Below, one piece after another: positions 48,698-61,719 of a DNA stretch of 64,000 bases (position 1 is the stretch's first letter; every line of letters begins with the position of its first letter). Origin of the DNA: Sycobia sp. Sy_11. Taxonomy: Eukaryota > Arthropoda > Insecta > Hymenoptera > Epichrysomallidae. The position numbers were made by a program, and so were the translations under genes. The notes beneath the pieces were generated by a model that saw only the letters and a list, made by a program, of their open reading frames with translations, was not told the DNA's origin and did no database searches. The DNA lies in NCBI GenBank assembly GCA_018907035.1, contig JACCIC010000166.1, forward strand, positions 79,501-143,500. Reading direction: 5' to 3'.

Positions 48698-48784
48698 ATT
48701 TGGCGTGTATATATATAAGCTAAACATTTCACCAATGATGAAATTTATACACTAAATTGAAAGGTTATGACCAACTTAGAGTTC

Positions 48785-48859
48785 CGTAGATCGATCGATG
48801 TCGATCAGTGTTGATATCACCAATGGTCAATATAATTTGATAATCGATCGATATCAAAT
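48785..48859. repeat. ATCGATCGAT pair with near-perfect palindrome
   Basis: TTTGATA and TATCAAA arms flank ATCGATCGA (palindrome 48835-48859). A second GATCGATCGATG lies at about 48789. ATCGATA-like cores are related to DREF sites, but the match is loose. Confidence 0.4.
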
Positions 48860-49340
48860 CATTAATATTAAATACATTTTCTTATTTAATAACGGTCTAT
48901 GGTGAAGGTTTGATGTCTCGGCCTCTTCTTTTCAATAAAGATACTCAACGAATAATACATTGATATTTATTTCGCATGTTTTATTTTCATGTGTGTTTCA
49001 TTATTTTCATAAGTGCATGTGTACTCAGTATCTATAGGTATATGTAGAAGTAAACGAAAATTTTTCTGCGATTTGGTATCCTATTGTACGAAGATCCATA
49101 TAGCTCGCACAGCGACAAGACGAGGATGAGTTATGCAGAGCGTATATTGTAGTGATATAATAATAATAATCTCCGTGCTCACGAATAAAGTCGAGCGATT
49201 GCAATCAGCTGTGGTTTTAACCGCCAGCACTCGGCAAGCACAGATAAATAAGACCTTTTTCTCTTATCGTATATACCTATATGCAAATCAATTTTTATCG
49301 CATTAATGCAAGTTAACAGTTTTAAACCTTTCCTCCCCCC

Positions 49341-49387
<47 letters not shown>
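49341..49387. repeat. (CT)n microsatellite
   Basis: About 23 CT units after a C-run. Confidence 0.95.
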
Positions 49388-49390
<3 letters not shown>

Positions 49391-51125
49391 ATGCATATAT
49401 ATATATATATGCCTAGCGTAAGTTACTATTTTCACCTATCCTCAAGTGTCAGTTCAAAGAAGCACACTGTGAAATAGATAAATAGATGAAGAAAGAAAGA
49501 GGGAGAGAGAGACGTAGTGGGATGATAACACGAGGCATCAATTGTTATGCATAATATTTTTTTTCTATTATAGAAAAATGATGTATCATACCCGCGTGAT
49601 TCTTTCCTTCTCTCAAGATAAAAAGAAAAAAAAATTTAATATTAATGCGACTACCACTGCTTCAACGAGTTAATATATTTTTTCGCTTTTACATTTTACT
49701 CTATACCAGCCATTCTATTGCATTTCACCTCTATTCACGTGTCTCAAGTTCATAGTTTTCTCCTGTACAGCATTTTCTCTACCCAACAGCTTAAGCTAAT
49801 TATTGAGCCACTAAGAGTGCTTGCTTGTAAGAGACAAATTTTTAGATTAAAATTTATTTCATTATTTAATACCGAAAGTGCGTAGGTATATATAAAAAAT
49901 AGAAAACCAGTGAAATTCTTTATTTTTGTTATGAAACATCAGTTGTTGTATCATCGTCATCGATCGACTAACTCACAAAAAAATTTCTATAAAAACACGT
50001 TTTTAATTCGTTCAAATCTTGATGTATAAAAGTATGAATATTTATATTATGATGGTATTTATTAATAAATTTTTTTCACAATTCACTATTAGAGATTTTC
50101 TTTGATTTAATCAATATATTTTTATTTTTTGATTATTTCATTATTTATGTCATATCGAAAATCGAACCATCGTAAATGCTGATGGAATTTCAGTTTTAAA
50201 CCATTTACAGATATTAAGGTGTAAAACTTCTCAAGAATATACCTAAATTTTAACCAAAACTGTATAAATTAATTGAAATTTTTTTAAATCTTTCAGCATT
50301 TAAAGATGAAATTTTTTTCAACTTTTATCGTTATTTCGTGCCCAATTAACGAAAACATACTTTGATCAATTCTATATAATAATAATCCAAATGTGAAAAT
50401 TATTATACAAAAGCCATGAAACTAAAGCTTTGAAAAAAACCTAGAGGAAAGTCCGTTGATACACAGAAAAGAATACCAATGAAAATTGTTTGGAGCATGT
50501 AAATGTCGAAGTGGAGCAAATCTAACTCCGACGAAAGGGCAAGAATGTACACGTATGTCCGTGTGCTTAAAATATATTTTGAAAAAATTTCGACGTTTGA
50601 TTCCAATGAAATTCAAGATTTTAAATCCAAAGCGCTGATCTATACTACTCGTTTTGAAGAATTGTAAGACACAATATAAATGTTTACGATCATGCTGTAA
50701 TTTCTCAATTTATCCTATCTTCGATATGCCTCACGTGTTTTCCCGTCCTCGTGTAAACATTAATGAGAAAAATCATACGAATTAAGTGAAAATGAAAAAT
50801 AACTTTTTGAAACCTGCTAATGGATCTACTCGGACGTGGGAAGCAAGCGAGGTGGAGACTAACGCGGAGTAGTATATAGGTGAATCCTAACGTCGGAGAG
50901 AGTGTGTATGTATATACACACATGCATAAATGTATATACACGAGTGCGAAGAATCCGCGGGGAGCCACAGCAGTGATAATACACACGGATCGGAAGGCGC
51001 ATGCGTGTTGCTCCCTCTCGCCCTCTCTCCCTTTGCTCCCTCCCTCCCGTGCCCTCGAGCCGGGAGCGCACGAGCGCCGCCACGACCGGTGCGCATTATA
51101 GGACACGAGGCGCTGCTCGGCTCTC

Positions 51126-51151
51126 TGACGTCAACGACGTTATCGACCAAT
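51126..51151. promoter_or_regulatory. CRE palindrome and CCAAT box
   Basis: TGACGTCA at 51126-51133 is followed by CCAAT at 51147-51151. The CRE shares the extension TGACGTCAACG with the site at 13080. Confidence 0.35.
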
Positions 51152-51181
51152 GAGCGTCGCCTTTGACACAACCTACCGTTC

Positions 51182-51241
51182 GTTCTCCCTCCCTCTCTCA
51201 CTCACTCTCTCTCTCCCTCTCTCTCTCTCTCTTTCTTTCTC
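51182..51241. repeat. Interrupted (CT)n array
   Basis: Mostly CT units with CCCT, CACT and TTTC interruptions, about 30 bases after the CCAAT box. Confidence 0.85.
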
Positions 51242-51855
51242 AACCGCATGCACACCCAGTACAATCGTACTTGCCCGCGCCCGCGCGCGCCTCCTATACA
51301 TACATTTGAATACGCGCCAACGCATTTCTCTCCTCTCGCTCGCCTTATTCCTATACACGCTCTTTCTCTCCTCTCTACGTATGCGTGCTCGCTACACTAA
51401 GGCGCGCGCGCTCGCCTGCTTGTATTTTATCCGTGCGCGAAAGGCAGCGTCAACGGCAACGACGGTATAGCCCGATGTATATTTTAAGAAAGAGCGGCGT
51501 TATATGCGCGCGTACACATGCGCGCACAGAGGCACACGTACGTATACGGGCCAGTCCGTAGTCACCGTCGCTCCCTCCCTCCCCCTCCTCTATATCAGTA
51601 GCCAGTGAGCGTGCGCGCGCCCGTTCGCACACACACGCACACGCGGGCGCACACGCGCGAGTCCCTCCGCAAGTGCCTCGTGAGCCGAGCATGCGCGCGT
51701 GTGCATAAGCGATCGCCCATATTCACACCGATGCACACACACACCCGTGCGCGTATGCATATACACCGCCCGCGGCGGTCACACCGATGCTGATACACTG
51801 CCGTCGAGTGCCGCTGTTGGCTCGCCTCCGCGCGCGCATATGCACTGCAGCCGAG

Positions 51856-51884
51856 CGCGAGCGAGCGAGCGAGCGAGCGAGCGA
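51856..51884. repeat. (GCGA)n tetranucleotide repeat
   Basis: About seven GCGA units. Confidence 0.95.
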
Positions 51885-52006
51885 TAGAGCACACAGAGGC
51901 GCGGATCGTCGTCTCGCGCACACCGCGCCAGTCCTCTAGTCATCAAAGACGCGAGCGCGTGCATGCGTGCGTGCGGCCAGGACACTATCGCTCCCGCATC
52001 TTATTT

Positions 52007-52011
<5 letters not shown>

Positions 52012-52037
<26 letters not shown>

Positions 52038-52068
52038 TATTTATATATATATATAGATATATATGTCT
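52012..52068. repeat. Interrupted (AT)n tract
   Basis: AT units broken by CAT, TTT and GAT steps. Confidence 0.8.
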
Positions 52069-53067
52069 GTGTGCGTGTGTATATATAGATAGACGTCTGT
52101 ACATATATATATAGATATACATATTGTAATCGGCATCGCGCGCTCGCTCATGTGTGCATAATATAACCTCCATACCTCCGTTTGTATATACATGTATGTG
52201 CATACGCGCGGAGCTTTCTAGTCCAGTGGGTCCTTTTTTTATATACGTATATGTGCGTGTATATATATACGAAAGTGCATCCGCAAAACAGTGTGCATAG
52301 CTGTGTGTGCCGTGTGTATATATGAGAGGGTTCGAAAGAGCACGGAGCTTTTCTACTATTACTACTACCACTACTACAAGTACTATTGTTGATATCATAC
52401 TACTCTTACAATATACCAGAACCGCAGCCAGTGATAAAGTGCCATCAGGAATTTTCTATTTTTACAATTAGTACATATTATATATCTATATATACAAACG
52501 CGCTTGCACATTTATTTCTGTGTGTTATATATTTATATTACATATAGATAGACGAATCGGTGCAATTGCAAGCACGTGAGTGCACATTAACATATACACT
52601 TACATATCTCTCTATGTGTATAGTAGACACGAGTGATAAGCGAGACTGCGTTGGCATACGCGTACGCATAACGCACCCCTTGGCGCGCACTCGTTCGACC
52701 AAAGAAGCCAAAAGACGACGGTCGGACAATCTGGCAAACAGCATATCGCAGTAGTCGGCCGCCGCCGCCTTCGCCTCCTACTTGCTTCTCCTGCAAAAAT
52801 CAAGTGCCAGCGAGCCAGCGAATTGAGCGAGAAAGAGAGGAGAGGAATCGAAGAAAAGCGAGGGATATAGTGTATATACATATATATAGGAAGCTGCGAA
52901 GGTCGCCGCGCGAGCGGCGGAGGCGGCGAACGTGCGCGCTTCCGGCGATCCGTTCGCCGCGCGAATAATTGTCATCGCTGCATCAGCGGTGCGCGCACGC
53001 TGTATACATAATAATCCAAGGCGCCTTGCCGATCGCTGTTCCTGCAGCTGTCGTTGGACCGTCACCG

Positions 53068-53068
53068 G

Positions 53069-53116
<48 letters not shown>
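53068..53116. repeat. (GTC)n trinucleotide repeat
   Basis: About 16 perfect GTC units. It reads as Ser, Arg or Val on + and as an aspartate run on one minus frame. None of these is supported as coding. Confidence 0.97.
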
Positions 53117-53474
53117 CTCGGCGTGGTCACAGACAGCGACGATGCGCCGATAAGGGCGATAAAGTAAATCGCTAGGGAGAGAAAAACCCAAAGAAACGCG
53201 CGTGCTATGTTATGACGTGAGAGCGAGAGAGAAGCCAGCGAGAGATACAGAGAGCTCGGCGCTTTACGAGCCCCCTGTACATAACAACTCGCGGGAGTCG
53301 CTCGAGCACGCGGTGCTTATTATCTCTCTCCCTCTCACTCTGTCATCGTGTGTGTGTTTTTTCTGTGCGCCCGTATGTGAATACGTACGAAAGCCGGCGA
53401 GCCGCCAGTCTTTGGAATTTTCCGCCGGTAGATCAACAAAAGCCGGGCCTCGTGGACGACTCGTCATTCGCCCG

Positions 53475-53501
53475 CTCTCTCTCTCTCTCTCTCTCTCTCT
53501 C
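53475..53501. repeat. (CT)n microsatellite serving as a possible polypyrimidine tract
   Basis: About 13 CT units running directly into CAG at 53501-53503. Confidence 0.95.
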
Positions 53502-53503
53502 AG

Positions 53504-53533
53504 CTGATATGCGACAGGCCTGAATCGGTGAGT
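53504..53533 (+). other. Splice donor GTGAGT and possible 24-nt micro-exon
   Basis: ATCG is followed by GTGAGT (53528-53533), a strong donor. The (CT)n CAG just upstream would be a strong acceptor and would define a 24-nt exon (53504-53527). Either the donor closes the long 5' exon, or this is a micro-exon. A weaker GTGAGT donor occurs at 52575. Confidence 0.35.
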
Positions 53534-53559
53534 TTGTGTGCGTGTGTGTGTGTGTGTGG

Positions 53560-53991
53560 TGTGCGCGTGTGCATATTTGTATCTATACATACTTGCGCCG
53601 CACACCTATCTATTTATCGTGTTTATCTATTTCATTGCCTATAATTTCGAGTATAATTTTGCAGCAGACGAAATCGTCAAGATGAAAATGACGAATATGG
53701 ATATATCTATCTCGTACTATCTTGTAACTATATAGTATAGTGTCGGTTGCAATCGCGCGTTCGCCTAACGGAAATGTACATTATTTACCAAATTGGACAG
53801 CGAAGATTTTTTCACTATTTCGCATCGGTGGAACGATTTTTGGCTTATTCAAACTTAAACGAGTACCGGCGACCGTTAAACTCGTATTTTTGCAAAAGCC
53901 GACGGCTTTTCGTATGGTGCATGCGATACCGATTCTGACCTTGTTTGACGGCGCGTTCAAAGTGCAAGCTCGGGGCTGGTATAAAACTATA

Positions 53992-54044
<53 letters not shown>

Positions 54045-54450
54045 TATGGCTGCACTTTCAACACCTAGAAGATGATTAGTGCTCCGGTGAAGATTCGAAG
54101 GGAGGGGGAAGGGGTCAAATGAGATTATTCCAATGACCCGTGTGAGGACAATGTTTTGTTCAAACCTTGGCTTGAACGACAGTCTCGTACAAGATGCCAA
54201 AGTCTTATTTTTTCAAATATGTTTTTTCAATTCTAATCGTACAATTATTATTATAATTCTTAACGTGTATAAAACTATATATCTGAAATGTTTTGACATC
54301 GTGCAAAATGAACGCTGTATGCACTCAGCGAAACAAAGCTTCTTTCTTCCTTCGTCTTTCTTTAATGGAGCTTTCATCGCGCGCTTCTTAACCTCGCGGA
54401 ATGCAAACAAAAGATCGGAACGATCTCTAAAAGCTCGAAAAATCTCGCTC
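53560..54450. other. AT-rich stretch with an AT array
   Basis: Moderate composition, one AT array at 53997, and overlapping frames of 110-160 codons that read into microsatellites. No exon is recognised. Confidence 0.4.
53997..54040. repeat. (AT)n microsatellite
   Basis: About 22 AT units, preceded by the palindrome AAAACTATAGTTTT. Confidence 0.95.
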
Positions 54451-54495
54451 GACTTCTCTCCCCCCGTCTTCCTACTCTATATATCACGTGTGCAC

Positions 54496-54609
<114 letters not shown>

Positions 54610-54756
54610 AACTAATAATCTCCTCGGACGACGTAAACCGAGGAAAATTTTCAAGTCGTCGGAAGAAGACCGTGAGGAGAACGAGGGAGAAGGGAGAGGG
54701 AAAGCGATATAGACGCGAAATTCAGAGCTTCCGGTGCGTCTCGCCGACGCCGACAA

Positions 54757-54782
54757 CGTCGTCGTCGTCGTCGTCGTCGTCG
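54757..54782. repeat. (GTC)n trinucleotide repeat
   Basis: About eight units, the same motif as at 53068. Confidence 0.95.
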
Positions 54783-54993
54783 GCGCGTCGCGCGGGCGAA
54801 AATTCGAGGCGTCCCGCGCGCCTGCACCCGGCGCGTATACATTATTATATATAAGACGCCTTTGGCCGCGATCCAGCATCTTTTGCGGCCCCGACTTTGT
54901 ACTAACGCGCCGGTCCGAGACCCGGCCGAAAAGCAGGAGGGAAGGGGCGCCCGTGCGCGAGAGCCGCTGAGGCTGCGTGACTCTTAGACGGAT

Positions 54994-55000
<7 letters not shown>

Positions 55001-55032
<32 letters not shown>
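55001..55032. repeat. (CT)n microsatellite
   Basis: About 16 CT units. Confidence 0.95.
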
Positions 55033-55033
<1 letters not shown>

Positions 55034-55080
55034 TGTTTTTACGTTCTCTCGTTCTTTTGCGTATGCACAATCGTGTGTCT

Positions 55081-55084
<4 letters not shown>

Positions 55085-55128
<44 letters not shown>
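55085..55128. repeat. (GT)n microsatellite
   Basis: About 22 GT units. Confidence 0.95.
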
Positions 55129-55130
<2 letters not shown>

Positions 55131-55139
55131 GAAAAGCCC

Positions 55140-56368
55140 ATGTTCCGTCCAATGTGAACGTTAAGTTATTTATTTTATTTTTTTCATTCCGTTTTGCAAA
55201 CGATGTGTCATCGTAAAACGTATGGTTGCAAGTCTATGTTGGTGTTGGAAGGGGATAGAAAGAGGAAAGGACGCGAGTGTTTTTTGAATAAATTATACAC
55301 GGCGTTTGTGCTTTATAAAGCAGCGAAAAATTCTTTTGCACTTTATTAAAAAAAAAAAAAGAAAAAGAAAACACCAAGAAAATGAATTTAGGGAAACGCT
55401 CTCGGTATCGATGCTATAGAGAAGAAAATAACTTTTCTTCAGCGATTACTCAAGTTAGGGAGTATATTAAATAATTGGTCCTATTTTATACAAAGCTCCT
55501 GTTCTTTTTATTTAAGATGAAACATTATAGATATTTTAAGAAATTTCCCGACATTTGAACTCATTTATATATATATTTGAAAACCATATGGGACTGAGAG
55601 TACTACGCTCAATCATTGCGTTCATAAACTTTTAGATTATTGGATTGAGCTTTTACAAGTTATAATGGCAAAGATTTTTCTTTTTCGCCTGTCGTAATCT
55701 ATTAAAAATTATATATCAGTATCGCTAATAAAAAATATACGTAGTTTACAATACAAAAATATAATTTACTTAATATAATAATTTTTACCATCGGACCGCT
55801 GCACATAGATCTAAAGCTCTGTAAATTTAAATCAGTGTAAAAATTCAAAAAGATAACGATATTTTCTTTCACAAATCAATTCATTACATTCTAAATTTAA
55901 ATGTCAATGATATTTACACTATGCCTTATTCAAATTCAAGAACTTATTTTATGCAAATTAAAAAAACAAACAAAAAACATTGAAAATTAATTTATATAGA
56001 AAATATACATATAATAAGAAGGGATCATTCAAATCATGCAGAGTAATTTAAATGCAAATCGACTATTTTTAAAAGTCGAATTAATGAATAATTATTGAAA
56101 TTTCAGGGCTCTATTCGTATTTTTCTAGTAGTATCGTATTATTATATCGTAAAACCAAATATTTTACACCCATTCAAATTTAGAGAGTTTTGCGTGTATG
56201 TGCGTATATGTATATATATATTTTATTTAATAAATATTTTTATCGGTCTTACGGTCTTTATAATATAATATATTAACTAAAATAATTATATATGTATATA
56301 ATATACCTCATATATGGAAAAAATTTCGGCAATGTACAAGCGCAAACACGGTTCAGTTTCGCCCAGAA

Positions 56369-56434
<66 letters not shown>

Positions 56435-56440
56435 GCAGTT
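55140..56440. other. AT-rich stretch without a recognised gene
   Basis: No feature beyond the AT array at its end and an A-run near 55348. Confidence 0.5.
56372..56422. repeat. (AT)n microsatellite
   Basis: About 25 AT units at the border of a CpG-rich block. Confidence 0.95.
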
Positions 56441-58580
56441 GCAAAGATGTATAGAGCGCGAACGCGCCGCGTCGAAGTTCGATCGGCTCTATAGCACAGC
56501 GCTCCGGCGTGTATGACATGGCCGTTGAACCTGCCGCGTCGCGCTAAAGCTCGCCACCCGCGCGAACTCCCGCGCGACTTTGATGTTCGCGCGGGCGCGC
56601 GTATAATATTATATAACGCGCGCGCGTGTGTATTATATACGAACGCCGGTCGGCAGAGCGAAAAACTCAACGTTGGGTGGGGAGGGGGGGGGGTAAAGAC
56701 GCAAAACTGGCCCTATCCCTCGTGGCTCCTCTCCACCCGGGAGCTTTCTTTGAAGCTCTAGTGCGATCGATCGCGGCGAGGCGGTTTTTCAGCCAAGACT
56801 TCGGGCGCGGAGGTCGATTGGTCGTTTTTTTTTTTTGTGGAACGTTTCTCGCGCGCAGTTTAGCGTTAACGGCGTTTTATTCGTCGTTATTGTTATTTTC
56901 TCAAGGCATTACCGAGACTCCGTCGGACGTGCGTCGGTAGGAAGCGCTCGCCGCGGCGGCTTACACCTAACGGAAAAGTTATTCCCATGCCCTGCGCCGA
57001 CGTACGCGACATATGCTAAACACATCGTCATATGCTAAACACTTGGGCGACCCCGCTGCATCGGCGCGCGGCGTGGGCGACGGCTCGGCCTGGGACCCGA
57101 CGGCGCACGGAATTCGGCACCGTTCGGCACTAATGGTCATCATCGACCGACGCGAATCGCGAAGGCGACGGCGTGCGCGCCAGGGGGTGGGTGGGGTGGG
57201 GCGGCGATAGCCTCCAGACCGCGACGGACCGCGGACGTGCAATCTGCGCCCGAGCCATCCCGTTGGGCCGCGTATTTTTCGACTCTTACGCTCCGCGTCC
57301 TAACCCGATCCACCCGACGCTTCCTTTCCCACAGCGCGAGGGGTCTCGTGAGTGAAGCGCCCGAGGCGTTATATCGACGGTAACGCGACAAACGCGAGTG
57401 TGGGGGAGGGTCAGAGCATGGAAGATCGCGGATTCGCGATCGTACACGTTTTACACAGACGCCGAGACTTCGTTCAACGTCGGAACATTGGAGAGGAAGA
57501 ACTTGGGGCGCTTCGTTACCGATGCATTCTCTGCTCGGTTCGTGCGCAACCTTAACTAAAGGAACGACCGCGTCGTTGGCTAGAAATCGACGATTCTGCG
57601 CGCTAACGATATTTTCGAGGTGAAAGTACGTGCCACCTTTATCTATCCTAATGGGCTTACTCGGCACCCTGCTCCATTAATATAAATGCTCGTTTTAGAA
57701 GCACTACGTGTCTGACTGTGTGTATATAACCGATCCCGGTTCATTAGACGCGTTTTATTGCCCGACATATCCGTCGGCGCTCCAATCCAAATTTTCATGT
57801 TTTTTTAATTCGCCGGGAGTACACGCCACTTGCGCGCCGCGTCCGACTATAAGCGAATATAGGATTCAGGAAGGTCAACGACCCCCCCCCCCCACCGGCT
57901 TCCCTCGTTTCTCGAGGCGTTCGCGTAGTTTTCGACGTATACGGCGAATGAAGCCGCCGGCGCAATCGGTACCGCGCCTACCGAGACGCGCACCGCGATC
58001 TACTCGTATATCGTCCGGTCCGACGTCCGAATCGCGATCGATACTCGGCAAGTCCAGTAAGTCCAGTTCGCCTTGGTCCGAAAGTAAAATGGCTAAATAA
58101 ATAAACGAATGAAGGCAGAAGAAATGCGTCGACGATTAACGACGATTGAGAAAAGAGCAGCACAATTCGGAAGTACTCCTTGTCGTCCAGCGCGGTGTAT
58201 TATTAACATCGGCCAACGTCGGGTGCCTCGCCGCGCGGGCCGCGCTTAAATATGCAAAGCGAGCGCGCGCCGCCTCCGCCTCCGCGTCCGCCGTTGCCGC
58301 TGCAGCGGCAGAGGCACACGTGTGTCGCACGTTTCCTCGGCGGTGCGCCATCGGTGCCGCGTCTCGTGCATCGTATACGCATGTGCGCGTGTGCGCATAC
58401 GTGCGTCGATAGGCACGGACGACTGCCCGCACCCGCCGCCGGCTCCACACGCAACGGAGCAATGGCGCGCGCGGTATACTCTACACTATAATATATCCCG
58501 CTTCACTTTCCCTCTCGTTCGCTAGCTATATCCGAGACGCGCGCGCGCGCGCGTGCACGTGTCTATTCTATCATATATAT
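56440..58580. other. Large CpG-rich block
   Basis: The second-largest GC-rich block, with G-runs near 56687, a C-run near 57890 and a GCGCGC tract near 58539. A minus-strand frame of 175 codons (57140-57667, GTG start) and a + frame of 130 codons (57708-58100, GTG start) lack recognisable domains and look accidental. A GTGAGT donor-like site lies at 57349. It may be a regulatory island. Confidence 0.4.
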
Positions 58581-58657
58581 ATATGTATCTAATATACCTC
58601 GGGATATACCTGCACCGTACTCCCAGCAATGCACATGCCCCCCCCTCTCTCTCTATC

Positions 58658-58705
58658 ATACATACATACATACGTACACACATACATACATGCATACATA
58701 CATAT
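58658..58705. repeat. (CATA)n tetranucleotide array
   Basis: CATA units with CGTA and TGCA variants, running into an AT-rich tract. Confidence 0.9.
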
Positions 58706-58729
58706 ATATGTATATATATATGTATATGA

Positions 58730-58731
<2 letters not shown>

Positions 58732-58778
<47 letters not shown>
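58732..58778. repeat. (AT)n microsatellite
   Basis: About 23 AT units. Confidence 0.95.
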
Positions 58779-58779
<1 letters not shown>

Positions 58780-59957
58780 TTGCGAGCGTAACGACATTTC
58801 TTTTTTTAAACGCCGGCCACTTCAATAATAAATTAATGAATAACTTATAAAGATACGAGCGAGGCTATATTTACATCCCTGGAGAAGCGGGGGGGGGGCA
58901 GAGGGTACGAGTATCATATAAAGCCTCGCGTTACCTTTTGCTCGGATTATTCTGTACGAATCCGCGGGATGGACATAGGATGGGCGTTGGGCTGTGAAGG
59001 TCGTCGCTGAATGATACGGAAGTATAGGTGCATGGAAATTAACACGCTTAAAATTAAGGCGCTCTTCTTCTATATTATTCCCGATTTTCGATGCAAGGAA
59101 ATTTTTTGCTTTTTTACATAAAACAAAATAACAATAACAAGAATGTTCTCTTCGTCGCTCTATTAACCTTTGAGACATATCGAACGAGCTTCCGTGCTTA
59201 TGGCCCGCAGGGAGTTGAGCTCGCAATCTTTAGCGTAGTATAAATATAGTTATTGAAAATGCTGTCCGCGATTAAAGAAATTTCAACATATATATAATGA
59301 CAAAGATAAAGCAATTTCTTTTAATATCCATTCTTTCGAATCTGATGTGGCCTTAAATCTATATGTGCCCATTTTTCTAGTTAGGTTCAATCTATAACCA
59401 TGCAAAATTAATATCAAAGATATAATGTAATATATATTAGAAAAATCTAATTGCAAATTCTATAAAACTAACCATCTCTAATAAATTATATAAAATATAT
59501 AGCTATCCAATATGTCGAATTATACTCAACTAACTACAAACACAGTTACGTACAGTTTTAAACTCAGATCAAACCGAAAAATAATAAATCTTAAACGAAA
59601 TAACTAAGATGTGCATTTTGCGTCAAATTTAGCTTTAAAAAAATAATAATAATAAAGGAAGAAAAAAAAGAAACAGCGCACGAGATTATACGCGCTGGAT
59701 TGTACACAAACTCATGCTGTCGGCGTTTAGTGCGCGTTACCTATCTATAGCTATATAATATTATTTATAGCTCGAGTAGGCTTAAACTATATAGACGGCG
59801 CAAAAATATAACAACTAAAATAATAATAGACGCGCCGTCGATTTAAATAGACGCTGTCGGAACTTTATCTCCGATCTCTTCGATCTATTCGCATTCCTCT
59901 CGTTTGTTTATATGGTATATATGCCATTATTTCCCATTTTTCCCATTCCTTCGATTC

Positions 59958-59960
<3 letters not shown>

Positions 59961-60010
<50 letters not shown>
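59961..60010. repeat. (AT)n microsatellite
   Basis: About 25 TA units. Confidence 0.95.
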
Positions 60011-60014
<4 letters not shown>

Positions 60015-60308
60015 TATACAATCACAATGCTCTTTATTACACAGAACATGTATATGTATTTATTTTTTCGATCTGTCAAGCAAATTGATTCGCTCGCCAC
60101 GGGATGGAAAATTCGCTAAATCGAAGGAAAAGCCAAATTCTCGTTACCTTCTGCATTTCCGCGACAGCGTTTTCAATTCGAGAACGAAATTCATTTTCGA
60201 AAGATATTTCGGATATCGCTATGCGGTTGCCAAATAACTCGTAACTCTCGTTATAAAACGGTTCGTATGGGATAGACGCGCATTTTATAACTTTTCAATA
60301 AATAAAAA

Positions 60309-60338
60309 AGAAAGAAAGAAAGAAAGAAGGAAAGAAAG
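60309..60338. repeat. (GAAA)n tetranucleotide repeat
   Basis: About seven GAAA units with one AAGG variant. Confidence 0.95.
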
Positions 60339-60702
60339 AGTCGTTCGCGTGCGCAATACTGATGCCCCCCCCCCCACCGACCTGTTCAGTGAGATTAAAA
60401 ATTGTTTTTGGGCTCTGCTTTTTTTTTTCTTGTTCGCGTTGAAGAGCTATAACCGCGCGTTTGATAAAACTAACGAGAAACAAAGGGAGAATCGGTCGGT
60501 CAAATATAGACAGTCAATCGCACAGATTCGCCGTCGTTCAAGCCGATGCCGCGCGCAAATCGGAATATCCCTTCGAACGGAAAATATCGCTCGATCGCAT
60601 TTTTTCCACATAGAGCTACGGTGCACGCAGATAATAAAGGACTGATTTAACTTCTGCTTTTAACGCGCTCGCTACGTTTACACCTGCTATCGATCGCTAC
60701 CG

Positions 60703-60712
60703 TATATAAAAG
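60703..60712 (+). promoter_or_regulatory. TATATAAAAG, possible TATA box
   Basis: A good TATA consensus in a CG-containing context (TCGCTACCG before it). No initiator or exon was recognised downstream. Confidence 0.15.
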
Positions 60713-61719
60713 CTTTTAACCAAGTATTAATTCGTATCGACGGTGTAACGAATCCATACCTTTGCGTATCTCTCTTTTTTCCCAGCGATGCCCGTCAATG
60801 CAGATTTTACGCTCCCCTGTCCGATAAATCGACCACGTTTATATAGACACGTTTACAGTCGTTATAACGTCAATATATCGACAATATATACGTGAAAATA
60901 AATAAAAAATATATATATCTGACAGATTTTATTCGAATGATTATAACAAAGCCGCGGGCAAAGTATATCCGGTGAACCGAGTTATAGATAAAGTACAGCA
61001 GTAGAGATTTTCTCCCAAATCAACATTTCTCCAGGCGTTTACGAACTTTAACCAATTTGTAATTGTTAATTTAGTTTAATAACGAGAACTTAATACGTTT
61101 TCAAGAAGTACCTCATAAAAGTCAGGAAAATCAATTTCAATCCACCACTTTCCATTCGAATGAATTTTAATGATGATATTAAGAGGAATAGGAGTTATAG
61201 TTGCAAAACGCACAATTTAACAAAATGACTAGAACAGCCCTCAAAGGTACATTTTCTAAAAAAAATAGCTGCACTTCTGATTTTTAATTATTTTCTAAGT
61301 AAATCTATATGTAGTATATAAACTATAATATATGCACCAACTGAATTCAAAGGTTTGTCTCAAAATATTTCGTACGTATACCGATGCAGATTCAACGCCC
61401 ATCGTGACTTGCCGGAATTCAATTGCTGGAAAATGCTTTCACAAAAGATCCATGCAGAATATAAAATATTGATAAATGCCGAGCATTTAAATGAATGTTT
61501 TGTACTGTAATGAATTGAAGTTATCGTAAAATCATTCACGAGACCAGAACGATTTTCCTCTTCTGGCTTACTTATTTTAAGATAATTGTTATGCTAACTT
61601 TGATTTCGTTATAAATAATGACATATAATTTAGTAATAGAAAGAAAAAGTTTCATATTAATAAATATGAATAAAATTTAGTTCAATGAAGTCCCTAAAAA
61701 AAAAGAAAGAAAATTGTTG

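Larger units (their letters stand above)
46500..50820. other. AT-rich stretch with one gene-like frame
   Basis: It contains the TFIIS-like frame at 48404, an AT array at 46994, hairpins at 47374 and 48835 and a CT array at 49341. Nothing else is supported. Confidence 0.45.
50820..53527 (+). promoter_or_regulatory. Candidate promoter and long non-coding 5' exon
   Basis: This is the largest CpG-rich block. It opens with a CRE (51126) and a CCAAT box (51147), then many CGCG and CACACA tracts, an initiator-like TCAGTA near 51595, then GTC and CT arrays. It closes at a strong donor, GTGAGT, at 53528. It has no long ATG frame free of repeats. That layout resembles a promoter followed by a long 5' UTR exon and a long first intron of an insect regulatory gene. 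The gene itself is not identified. Confidence 0.35.
54640..55140. other. CpG-rich block with GTC, CT and GT arrays
   Basis: (GTC)n at 54757-54782, (CT)n at 55001-55032 and (GT)n at 55085-55128. Frames are repeat-driven. Confidence 0.4.

Noticed and set aside
57140..57667. 175-codon minus-strand open frame
   Set aside because: It starts with GTG, lies in CpG-rich DNA where stop codons are rare, and has no recognisable motif.
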